DNA of 20,097 nt from Rhodanobacter sp. (GTDB taxonomy: Bacteria > Pseudomonadota > Gammaproteobacteria > Xanthomonadales > Rhodanobacteraceae). Position 1 is the stretch's first letter. Every line of letters starts with the position of its first letter. A program made the position numbers and the translations under genes. The DNA is taken from positions 1 through 20,097 of the forward strand of contig JAPHUU010000173.1 in assembly GCA_026193555.1 (NCBI GenBank). The letters run 5' to 3'. The notes beneath the pieces are model-generated. The model searched no databases, was not told where the DNA came from, and was given only the letters and a program-made list of their open reading frames with translations. Shown piece after piece: positions 8,145 to 14,604 of the stretch.

Positions 8145-9764
8145 TCAGGAGGTCGCTGCTGGCGACCGGGAAGCGATGGCCCTTCGCATGGGCTCCAGGT
8201 GCGCCGCATAGTGCCGCCAACGACCAAGGCCGCGAGTATGGATCGATTCACGTACCTGGACGCTGCTTGGCGTCGCGACCGGTGCCGCGTTGCGCTCGGG
8301 GTGGAGGCAGGCTTCTTCCACATCCAGCCCGCAGTGCTCAAGCACCCTGCGCAGCGCGGCATCCGGTTCATTGACCAGACTTGCGTACGACACATCGAGC
8401 ATGCCGTCGGGGAGGGTGGCACGCCACTGGTTGGTCAGGCGCGTGTACTCGCCGTGGTAGTGGGCGACGGTCTGCGTGTCGTTGCTGTATGCGGAGACAT
8501 CGCCAAACGAGGCTCGCAGGTTGGAGAAGCAGACATCCATCGGTTCTCGCATCATGTGCAGGATCGGCGCGTGCGGCAGGGCCCGGCGGATGAACGGGAC
8601 CATCTGGATGTTGATCGGCAATTTGTCGATGTAGAACGCGTGTCCCTGCGCACGCCACTGTGTCTGCTTCAGATAGCGCGCACCCAGCATCGCGAAGTCG
8701 ATGTTCGGGCTGCGACGGATCACTTCGAGGATGCCCTGAATGCCACTCGGTGCCACATCGGCGACCCAGTGAAGTTGGCGCAGCAGGTCGTTGATCTCGC
8801 CAGCGGAAATGATCTGCGAGTGATTCGAGAGCATGCGGTCGAGCAAGGTCGTACCCGAGCGGGGCATTCCGACGATGAAAATCGGCGTCGGCCCGGTGAA
8901 CGTCGGGGCCGGGCCTGCACGGGCTGCACTGAGGGACTCGGACTGGTTGATGAGCGCATCCGTAACGGCTGTCTCGCTCATGGCGTCATAGGGATTGAGT
9001 GCTCCCATGAGGGCATTGCTGCGGGCAAGTGCCGCCCATGCCTCCTCGTAGCGTGCGAGGTCATCGAGCTCTTTGAAAAGCGTGGCTTCGAACCGGGCAC
9101 GGTTGAGCTGCTCCGCGGGGTCGCTGCTCTTTACCGGAAGCTGCCCAAGCTGCCCCTGCAGGAACTCAAGGTGCTGCGTCCCGGGCGTCTGCTGCCGCAG
9201 GTCCGCCAGCGCCAGGGCGGCTGAACCGAACCGGGGCCAGCGAGCCAGGCAGCTCTCCAGAATTTCGCGGGCTCTGGAAGAGTCTCCCGTAAACTGGGCC
9301 AGCATGGCGTGCATGTGATGCCCATCAGGCGTGTCGACACCTGCTGCTATCGCCCGATCCATCAAGGTCATCGAGGTCTGGATTTCGCCAAGTCTCCAGC
9401 GCAAGTGCGCCTGAGCTGCCAGCATCGAGGCGGACTGGTCGGGAAGGCCTGCGAGGCGATCGAGGCACGCCCGTGCGGCGACTATTTCGCCATAATGCAG
9501 CAGGCGCTGTACCAGTTGGGTAATCAGCGCAGCGTCATCGGGCAACATCTGCGTGACGTGCAGCAACTGGTCAGTGGATGCCTGCAGCAAACCTCGCCTG
9601 AGCATCACTTCTGCCAGTTCCATGCGAGCGGCGACATCGCCAGGCAGGCGCTGCACCAACGATTCAAGCGTTGTCTGCGCGGCGGTCAGTTGATGGGTGT
9701 CGATGTATTGCCTGGCGCGGCGGCGAAGACGATTTTCCCCGGCGGTGAAGATCTGCTCATTCAT
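8145..9764 (-). CDS. TPR-repeat sulfotransferase family protein, 539 aa
   Basis: The N-terminal half (about residues 15-250) is all-helical with degenerate tetratricopeptide repeats, for example AARMELAEVMLRRGLLQAST and HLRWRLGEIQTSMTLMDRAIAAG. A sulfotransferase domain begins near 293: IFIVGMPRSGTTLLDRML is the 5'-phosphosulfate-binding loop (PRSGTT at 301-306), and REPMDVCFSNLRASF (from Arg406, with Ser414) is the 3'-phosphate-binding region for PAPS. The enzyme should transfer sulfate from PAPS to an unidentified acceptor; the TPR half may bind a protein or carrier. There is no signal peptide, so it is probably cytoplasmic. Genes of this type are often found beside Oar-like TonB-dependent receptors in Xanthomonadales, and one lies next door here, convergent, beyond a dead IS3 fragment. 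The ATG at 9764 is the first start giving full TPR coverage. Confidence 0.92.
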   Translation of the reverse strand: MNEQIFTAGENRLRRRARQYIDTHQLTAAQTTLESLVQRLPGDVAARMELAEVMLRRGLLQASTDQLLHVTQMLPDDAALITQLVQRLLHYGEIVAARACLDRLAGLPDQSASMLAAQAHLRWRLGEIQTSMTLMDRAIAAGVDTPDGHHMHAMLAQFTGDSSRAREILESCLARWPRFGSAALALADLRQQTPGTQHLEFLQGQLGQLPVKSSDPAEQLNRARFEATLFKELDDLARYEEAWAALARSNALMGALNPYDAMSETAVTDALINQSESLSAARAGPAPTFTGPTPIFIVGMPRSGTTLLDRMLSNHSQIISAGEINDLLRQLHWVADVAPSGIQGILEVIRRSPNIDFAMLGARYLKQTQWRAQGHAFYIDKLPINIQMVPFIRRALPHAPILHMMREPMDVCFSNLRASFGDVSAYSNDTQTVAHYHGEYTRLTNQWRATLPDGMLDVSYASLVNEPDAALRRVLEHCGLDVEEACLHPERNAAPVATPSSVQVRESIHTRGLGRWRHYAAHLEPMRRAIASRSPAATS

Positions 9765-9818
9765 GCCGAGATACTATCCTGAGCGCCACCGATGTCTATC
9801 CGTCGCATTTGCCGACAC

Positions 9819-9839
9819 GGAAAATGTCGTGACATTTCC
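9819..9839. promoter_or_regulatory. Palindrome upstream of the TPR-sulfotransferase gene
   Basis: The sequence ggaaaatgtcgtgacatttcc is an inverted repeat: aaatgtc (9822-9828) and gacattt (9831-9837) are perfect arms around GT, with flanking gg/cc offset by one extra A. It lies 55-75 bases upstream of the sulfotransferase start, in a 116-bp gap between two same-strand genes, so it could be a repressor or activator operator. The cognate regulator is not recognised. The arms are too AT-rich and lack a T-tract for a convincing terminator. Confidence 0.35.
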
Positions 9840-9880
9840 AGGCTTCGCCCGCGGTTCACTGCGATGGCCGTCAACAGACA

Positions 9881-10804
9881 TCAGTAACGCGGGACGCTCG
9901 AATCGATCTCGCACGCCCATGCATCCATGCCGCCTTCCACGTTGTGCACGTTGCTGAAGCCATGGGCAACGAAACGCTCGGCGATCCCGCGGCTGGACAT
10001 GCCGTGATGGCAGATGAAAGCCAGCGCGGTGTCCTTCGGCAGCGCGGCAAGGCTTTCATAGCCCTCGTCTTCCAGCACCCGTGCCGACGTCAGCGGTGCG
10101 GCTTCGGCACGGCCGGCGGCAGGCCGCACGTCGATCAGGGTGATGTCGCCGGCGGCCAGCCGAGTCTGCAGCAGTTGCACGCTGAGTGACTTGATCTCCC
10201 CGGCGCCGGGGAATTTCAGACTCAGGCCCTCGCCCTGCACGGTGGACACCCAGTCGATCACGATGCCCCTGGCGCGCTGGGCGCTGGCCGGGTCGAAATG
10301 CACTTCGAGGCCGTTGGCATGCGCCACGATGTCGTGCTCGCCTGCCGGCGCCAGCTGGAAGCCGGCGCTGTGATCGGGGCCGATTTCCAGGTGCAGGGCG
10401 ACGCCCTGGGCGTTGGCGGTGCCGTCGCGGATTGCCTTGGCGGCGGCATCGGTGATCGTGATCTCCGGCGGCGTGCGGTCGGGTGGGGTGGCGCCGAACA
10501 GCGCATGCAGTTCGCCGCTGGTGTACAGCTGGCGAATGATGTCCGACCCACCGACCAGCTCGCCCTCCACATACAGCTGCGGAATCGTCGGCCAGTCACC
10601 GTAGAGCTTGATGCCATCGCGAATCTCGGCGTCTTCCAGCACGTTGACCGTGTGATAGTCGGGCAGCAGCTCATTGAGCGTATTGGTGGCCGCGGCGGAG
10701 AAGCCGCACATCGGCTGCTGACGATCCCCCTTCATGAACAGCACGACGCGATGCTCGGCAAGCAGGGACTGGATACGTTCGCGGGTAGCGGGACTGAGGG
10801 ACAT
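9881..10804 (-). CDS. Monothiol glutaredoxin fused to a cysteine-less HesB/IscA-like domain and a rhodanese domain, 307 aa
   Basis: Three domains can be read. Residues 1-105 are a Grx4-type monothiol glutaredoxin with the CGFS site at 33-36, preceded by VLFMKGDRQQ and followed by WPTIPQLYVEGELVGGSDI, the glutathione-binding block. Residues about 115-201 (ITITDAAAKAI, HSAGFQL, GIVIDWVSTVQGEGLSLKFPGA) follow an A-type Fe-S carrier (HesB/IscA) pattern, but all its cysteines are missing. Residues 205-305 are a rhodanese-like domain with active-site loop CHHGMSS (Cys265). CGFS glutaredoxins bind a [2Fe-2S] cluster with glutathione and deliver it to targets; the rhodanese part could carry persulfide sulfur. 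The start at 10804 fits the Grx domain exactly; a longer in-frame start adds only unrelated residues. The gene is divergent from tetR. Confidence 0.9.
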   Translation of the reverse strand: MSLSPATRERIQSLLAEHRVVLFMKGDRQQPMCGFSAAATNTLNELLPDYHTVNVLEDAEIRDGIKLYGDWPTIPQLYVEGELVGGSDIIRQLYTSGELHALFGATPPDRTPPEITITDAAAKAIRDGTANAQGVALHLEIGPDHSAGFQLAPAGEHDIVAHANGLEVHFDPASAQRARGIVIDWVSTVQGEGLSLKFPGAGEIKSLSVQLLQTRLAAGDITLIDVRPAAGRAEAAPLTSARVLEDEGYESLAALPKDTALAFICHHGMSSRGIAERFVAHGFSNVHNVEGGMDAWACEIDSSVPRY

Positions 10805-10883
10805 GACAGGGTTCCATCGAGAGCAGGGGAGATCGCTCATGATACCGCGCGCCGTCCGCGCGGCTCGGTTTCGCCCCCCTCGC

Positions 10884-10912
10884 TTGCTGAATGACCATGG
10901 GTCATGTATAAA
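10884..10912 (+). promoter_or_regulatory. Promoter of the tetR-SDR operon
   Basis: A -35 TTGCTG (10884-10889) and a -10 TATAAA (10907-10912) are separated by 17 bases, a strong sigma-70 match. Transcription should begin about 10918-10920, which is the ATG itself (10919), implying a leaderless or nearly leaderless mRNA. Both operator palindromes overlap this promoter. Confidence 0.65.
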
Positions 10913-10927
10913 TGACCCATGGTCATT
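10890..10927. promoter_or_regulatory. Twin operator palindromes of the TetR regulator
   Basis: Two identical 15-bp sites of the form ATGACC-N3-GGTCAT occur at 10891-10905 and 10912-10926, in mirror orientation, so the whole stretch is also a perfect 16-bp inverted repeat (10890-10905 with 10912-10927) around gtataa. The centres are 21 bp apart, two helical turns, which would put two dimers on the same DNA face. The first site fills the -35/-10 spacer and the second covers the start point and ATG of tetR. TetR-family regulators typically bind such palindromes at their own promoter; assignment to this TetR is inferred from position. Confidence 0.75.
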
Positions 10928-11602
10928 AAAAATATTTGCTCGCTCGGGCCGAGCCGACGCGCGGTCAACGCCGATCAGAAAGATCTTCGCCGTGGCGACA
11001 TCCTGACGGCAGCCGCTACGCTGTTCGAACGGACGCCGTACGAAGCCATCACGATGAGCCATGTGGCCACGGCCGCGGGCGTCGCCAAGGGCACGCTCTA
11101 TCTGTATTTCCCTACTCGTGAGGCGTTGTTCCTGCATCTGCTCGGCCAGCACTACGCTGGCTGGTTCGACGCGCTGGATGCCCGCCTGCGGCAGCCGCAC
11201 CTGAGCGCGCAAGTCTGGGCTGAATGGGTCGCCCACGAGCTGGTGGCACGGCCATTGTTCCTGCGGCTGGTAGCGATCCTGCATGTGGTGCTGGAGCGCA
11301 ACGTGCCGCTGCCCGAGGTGCTCGTTTTCAAGCGCCAGCTGGCGTCACGGGTCGCCACCAGCGGTGCCGAACTGGAGCGGGCGCTGGATCTGCCGCCCGC
11401 CGGCGGCGGCCGGCTGCTGCTGTGGCTGCAGGCCGTCGTGCCGGGGCTGGCGCAAATGGCCACTCCGCCGGCGCCGCTGCGCGCGGCGATCGAGGCGGAC
11501 CCGCAACTGGCAGGACTACTTGTTGATTTCACCACCGAGCTGCGTGCCCTGCTGGCGGCGGTGGTGCACGGCTTGCAGGGCACGAAGGGAACACCCGAAT
11601 GA
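10919..11602 (+). CDS. TetR/AcrR family transcriptional regulator, 227 aa
   Basis: The N-terminal DNA-binding domain is typical of the family: GDILTAAATLFERTPYEAIT then MSHVATAAGVAKGTLYLYFP, with the helix-turn-helix at about residues 45-65 and the hallmark K-G-T-L-Y-x-Y-F. The C-terminal two-thirds is helical, Leu/Ala-rich ligand-binding sequence with no recognisable ligand class. The start is unusual: ATG at 10919 lies in the second operator palindrome and on the predicted transcription start, with no Shine-Dalgarno sequence, and no later ATG or GTG precedes the DNA-binding domain. Translation is therefore probably leaderless. Its TGA overlaps the ATG of the downstream SDR (ATGA), so the two are co-transcribed and translationally coupled; the regulator most likely controls itself and that SDR, and possibly the divergent glutaredoxin gene. 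Confidence 0.9.
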   Translation: MVIKNICSLGPSRRAVNADQKDLRRGDILTAAATLFERTPYEAITMSHVATAAGVAKGTLYLYFPTREALFLHLLGQHYAGWFDALDARLRQPHLSAQVWAEWVAHELVARPLFLRLVAILHVVLERNVPLPEVLVFKRQLASRVATSGAELERALDLPPAGGGRLLLWLQAVVPGLAQMATPPAPLRAAIEADPQLAGLLVDFTTELRALLAAVVHGLQGTKGTPE

Positions 11603-12384
11603 AAGCTTCACTGAGTGGTCGCACGGCGCTGGTCACCGGCGCCTCCAGCGGCCTTGGCGTGGCATTTGCGCATGATCTGGCCGCCCGCGGCTGCCATCTG
11701 GTGCTGGTGGCGCGCAGCGAGGCGCCGATGCAGCAACTGGCCAACCAACTGCGCACCGGCGGCACGATCGTGCATGTGCGCCCGACCGACCTGTCCGATG
11801 CCAGCGCACGCGAGGCGCTGGCCAACGGGCTTGCCGGCGATGGCATAGTGGTCGACGTGCTGATCAACAACGCCGGCTTCGGCGTGTTCGGCGCGTTTGC
11901 CGACACTGACTGGTCCCGGCTGGACGCCATGCTGGCAGTGGACGTGGTGGCGTTGACCCACCTGACCCGGCTGTTCGTCACCGGCATGCGCCAGCGCCGC
12001 TTTGGCCATGTGCTGCAGATCGCCTCGACCGGCGCGTTCCAGCCCACGCCCAGCTATGCCGCGTATGCCGCGGCGAAATCCTACGTGCTGGAGTTTTCCT
12101 ATGCGCTGGACGCGGAACTGCGCGGCAGCGGCGTGCGCTGCACCGTGGCGTCGCCCGGCGTGACGGCGACGCGCTTCCTCGAAGTATCGGGTCAGCGCGC
12201 CACCTGGTATCAGCGACTGACCCGGATGCAGGCGCCAGGCGTGGCGCGCAGTGCCGTGCAGGCGATGCTTGCCGGCCGCACCGGCATTGTCACCGGAGTG
12301 GTCAACGCGCTGATGGCGCACTCCACCCGGCTGATGCCGCGGCGTGGTTCGGCGTGGGTGGCCAGCTGGCTGATGCGCAACTGA
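11599..12384 (+). CDS. SDR-family oxidoreductase (DltE/COG0300-like), 261 aa
   Basis: The cofactor motif TGASSGLG is at residues 13-20, NNAGFG at 90-95, and the catalytic Ser143, Tyr156 and Lys160 (YAAAK) are present. The pattern LVTGASSGLGVAFA, the VLINNAGFGVFG block and VASPGVTATRF places it with the DltE-like group, which includes ketoacyl- or steroid-type reductases and many uncharacterised enzymes. VARSE after beta-2 is consistent with NADP(H). The C-terminus after 225 is rich in Arg, Met and Trp and may contact a membrane or a hydrophobic substrate. It starts in the stop codon of tetR (ATGA overlap) and is the obvious regulated partner of that gene. Substrate unknown; it is unlikely to be a recent duplicate of the SDR at 970, whose motifs differ. 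Confidence 0.92.
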   Translation: MKASLSGRTALVTGASSGLGVAFAHDLAARGCHLVLVARSEAPMQQLANQLRTGGTIVHVRPTDLSDASAREALANGLAGDGIVVDVLINNAGFGVFGAFADTDWSRLDAMLAVDVVALTHLTRLFVTGMRQRRFGHVLQIASTGAFQPTPSYAAYAAAKSYVLEFSYALDAELRGSGVRCTVASPGVTATRFLEVSGQRATWYQRLTRMQAPGVARSAVQAMLAGRTGIVTGVVNALMAHSTRLMPRRGSAWVASWLMRN

Positions 12385-12386
12385 GT

Positions 12387-12435
12387 CTCATGCGGCCGGG
12401 CGCAGCTTGCTCAGGCTGCACGAGCGCCGCATGAG
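12387..12435. terminator. Hairpin at the 3' end of the tetR-SDR operon
   Basis: A perfect 10-bp stem, ctcatgcggc (12387-12396) with gccgcatgag (12426-12435), contains a second 5-bp stem, gcagc (12402-12406) with gctgc (12415-12419). It begins two bases after the SDR stop, in the gap before the convergent GDSL gene. There is no T-run, so it may be a Rho-independent-like or bidirectional 3' end structure rather than a classical terminator. Confidence 0.45.
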
Positions 12436-12486
12436 CGATGCCAGCGCCAGCGCGGTGGGACGCTCGCTCCAGTGCAACAGTTCCAT
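12388..12486 (-). CDS. Possible 32-aa ORF or remnant downstream of the GDSL hydrolase
   Basis: An ATG-to-TGA frame encodes MELLHWSERPTALALASLMR and ends SLSKLRPAA. It starts 21 bases after the GDSL stop on the same strand and overlaps the 3' hairpin. No Shine-Dalgarno sequence is obvious. It could be the decayed C-terminus of another protein, a tiny peptide gene or chance; I do not recognise it. Confidence 0.2.
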   Translation of the reverse strand: MELLHWSERPTALALASLMRRSCSLSKLRPAA

Positions 12487-12507
12487 CGCGCCGGTGTGGT
12501 CGACGCC

Positions 12508-13137
12508 TCAGGGCGCGCGCGATGGGCGGAGGGCCGCCATTGCTGCCGGCAGGATAGCCTCAACCCACAGGGCGTACTGTTCGGCCGACGGATGCAGGCC
12601 ATCGTCGGCGAGCAGCAACGGATGCCGGCGCGAAATACCCGTGATGTCCACGAAACGGGCGCCAACCTGCAGCGCTTCCGCACGGGCAATCGCGTTGTAG
12701 GCATCCAGCTCCTTTGCGATCCGCGCGCCATCGCGTCCCTGCTCCCGGGCGAAGCGGGTGACGCCCCAGTCCGGGATCGACGTCACCAACACGTGGTCGG
12801 GCTGACCGTCGGCCAGCGCGATCGCGCGCGCCAGCAGGCCGGTGAACTGCTCGCGGTAGTCGTCTGCCGAATGCCCGCGGTATTGGTTGTTCACCCCTAT
12901 TTGCAGGCTGACCAGATCCCAAGGCGGCTTCAGCTGCAGCGCATCCATGTGCTGCGCCAGCTCGTCGGTGGTCCAGCCGGTCACGGCGACGATGATGGGG
13001 TCGTCAATCGCCACGCCGGCCCGGCGCAGACAACGCACCAGCACGTTCGGCCAGCATGCGGACTCTGCCACCGCCTCGCCAATGGTGTAGGAGTCGCCCA
13101 GTGCCAGGTAATGCAACGCCGGCCGGACCGGCGTCAC
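12508..13137 (-). CDS. SGNH/GDSL hydrolase family esterase, 209 aa
   Basis: The SGNH blocks are present in order: ALGDSYTIG with nucleophile Ser16, TGWTTDEL with Gly54, GVNNQYRG with Asn83, and DDGLHPSAEQY with Asp179 and His182 completing the triad. The family hydrolyses esters of lipids, acyl thioesters or carbohydrates. There is no signal peptide, so it appears cytoplasmic, unlike TesA-type periplasmic members. The start is GTG at 13137: the frame has a stop codon a few codons upstream and no ATG before the catalytic GDSY block. It lies 50 bp behind the alanine aminotransferase gene on the same strand, so the two may be co-transcribed, though no functional link is obvious. Confidence 0.88.
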   Translation of the reverse strand: MTPVRPALHYLALGDSYTIGEAVAESACWPNVLVRCLRRAGVAIDDPIIVAVTGWTTDELAQHMDALQLKPPWDLVSLQIGVNNQYRGHSADDYREQFTGLLARAIALADGQPDHVLVTSIPDWGVTRFAREQGRDGARIAKELDAYNAIARAEALQVGARFVDITGISRRHPLLLADDGLHPSAEQYALWVEAILPAAMAALRPSRAP

Positions 13138-13187
13138 CGGCGCCGGTCCGATGGGCGTGCGTTATGCGGCATGTGCACGTGGGTGAC

Positions 13188-14435
13188 TCACGCCATCGCC
13201 ACGTTTCGTGGCTGACGCTCTTCCCTTGCCATGCCCGACAGTACCCGTTCGATTCGCGTGAACACTTCGCGCAGCTGCGCCGGTGGCGGAAGCAGGGTAA
13301 TCCGGAAGTGGTGGCTGCCCGGCACGTTGAAGCTGGTGCCGGGAACGACCAGGACGGATTCCTCCTCCAGCAGGCGCAAGGCGAACGCGTTGTCATCGAA
13401 GGTCGCGAAGTGCTCGCCGCGTACCCGCGGAAACGCGTACAGCGCTCCTTGCGGCGTCACAAGATCCAGATGGTCGCTGGCCGCGACGCTCTCGAGCACC
13501 GCGCGACGCGCCTCATGCAGGCGGCCACCCGGCGTGGTCAGGGCTCCGATCGTGGGTGCATCCTGCAATGCCGGCACCACCGCCCATTGCGCCGTCACGT
13601 TGGCGCACAGCCGCAGCGCGGCCAACAGTTGCAGTGCATCGCGATAGGCCGTGGTGCGGATGGGCGCGCCGGACAGGCTCATCCAGCCGACCCGATAGCC
13701 ACAGGCCCGGTGCACCTTGCTCAGGCCGCCAAAGGTGAGGCACGGCACGTCGCCGGCCACCTCTGCCAGTGGCTGGAATGTCGCGCCGTCGTAAAGGATT
13801 TCGTCGTAGATCTCGTCCGACAGCAGCAACAGCTGGTGCCGCGCCGCGATCGCTACCAACTGCTGCAGCAGCTCGCGCGGATACACCGCACCGGTCGGGT
13901 TGTTCGGATTGATCAACACCAGCGCGCGGGTGCGTGGAGTGATCAGCGCCTCGATCTCATCCGGATCCGGATGGTGGCCCTGGCTGGCGGCGCAACGGTA
14001 ATAGCGCGGCTGGCCGCCATTGAGGATCGTGGCCGCGCTCCACAGCGGGTAGTCCGGACTCGGCAACAGCACTTCGTCGCCGGGTTGCAGCAGGGCGCGC
14101 AGCGAGATGTCGATCAGTTCGCTGACACCGTTGCCGATGAAGATGCGCTCGACCTCGACGTGGCGGGCACCCCGTGCCCGTTGCTGCGTGGCAATCGCCT
14201 CGCGGGCGAGCTCCAGCCCCTGCTCGTGGCCGTACGCTTCGCTCTCCTGCAAATGGCTGGCGATCGCGCCGCGCAGATGTTCCGGCGCGGTGAAGCCGTA
14301 ACGGCCGGGGTTGCCGATATTGAGCTTGATGATATCGAGGCCTTCGGCCTCCAGTTCGCGGGCGCGCCGGGTCAGCGCACCGCGAATCTCGTAGCGTACG
14401 TCTGCCAGGTGCGCACTGGGTGTGATCAAAGCCAA
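13188..14435 (-). CDS. alaA: Pyridoxal-phosphate-dependent aminotransferase, AlaA-like (glutamate-pyruvate aminotransferase), 415 aa
   Basis: This is a fold-type I class I/II aminotransferase closely resembling Escherichia coli AlaA: YEIRGALTRRARELEAEG, KLNIGNPGRYGF, IFIGNGVSELID, PSPDYPLWSAA, INPNNPTGAVY, SDEIYDEILYDGA, RLCANVTAQWAV and TPGGRLHEAR all align in order. The PLP lysine is Lys240 in GGLSKVHRACGYRVGW; Asn179, Asp207 and Tyr210 sit in the cofactor pocket. It should interconvert pyruvate plus glutamate with alanine plus 2-oxoglutarate in the cytoplasm. The start is TTG at 14435, supported by AAAGGA 8 bases upstream and by the N-terminal match to AlaA; no in-frame ATG is available nearby. 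It leads a two-gene minus-strand unit with the GDSL hydrolase and is divergent from rsgA. Confidence 0.9.
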   Translation of the reverse strand: MALITPSAHLADVRYEIRGALTRRARELEAEGLDIIKLNIGNPGRYGFTAPEHLRGAIASHLQESEAYGHEQGLELAREAIATQQRARGARHVEVERIFIGNGVSELIDISLRALLQPGDEVLLPSPDYPLWSAATILNGGQPRYYRCAASQGHHPDPDEIEALITPRTRALVLINPNNPTGAVYPRELLQQLVAIAARHQLLLLSDEIYDEILYDGATFQPLAEVAGDVPCLTFGGLSKVHRACGYRVGWMSLSGAPIRTTAYRDALQLLAALRLCANVTAQWAVVPALQDAPTIGALTTPGGRLHEARRAVLESVAASDHLDLVTPQGALYAFPRVRGEHFATFDDNAFALRLLEEESVLVVPGTSFNVPGSHHFRITLLPPPAQLREVFTRIERVLSGMAREERQPRNVAMA

Positions 14436-14443
14436 CGTCGCTG

Positions 14444-14449
14444 TCCTTT
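14444..14449 (-). promoter_or_regulatory. Shine-Dalgarno sequence that fixes the TTG start of alaA
   Basis: AAAGGA on the complement lies 8 bases before TTG at 14435. It supports TTG as the true start, because no ATG or GTG lies in frame between it and the conserved YEIRG segment. Confidence 0.65.
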
Positions 14450-14604
14450 GTTCAAGAGTTGCCGAAAGCCGACTTGTGCCGGGATCCCGATGCTAGCAGC
14501 GTGATGCAGTGCAGCGCGAGGGACGTTTGGGGCGAATTCAGGGCAGGAGCGGGCAATCCCCGGGCGGTGCATAATTGACAGTACATCCCGACCGACCGCC
14601 ATCC

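Noticed and set aside
8199..9224. 341-codon plus-strand frame opposite the TPR-sulfotransferase
   Set aside because: The opposite strand encodes clear PAPS-binding motifs; this frame has no recognisable domain.
10805..11284. In-frame extension of the glutaredoxin gene to 467 codons
   Set aside because: The extension runs antisense through the tetR gene and operator; the CGFS domain begins exactly at the ATG at 10804.
13056..14504. 482-codon plus-strand frame opposite alaA and the GDSL gene
   Set aside because: It spans two real minus-strand genes and the gap between them, and its translation resembles no protein family.
14575..14604. Upstream TTG start and TTGACA-like hexamer before rsgA
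   Set aside because: The ten extra residues match nothing in RsgA, and no -10 box lies 16-18 bases after the hexamer before the ATG.
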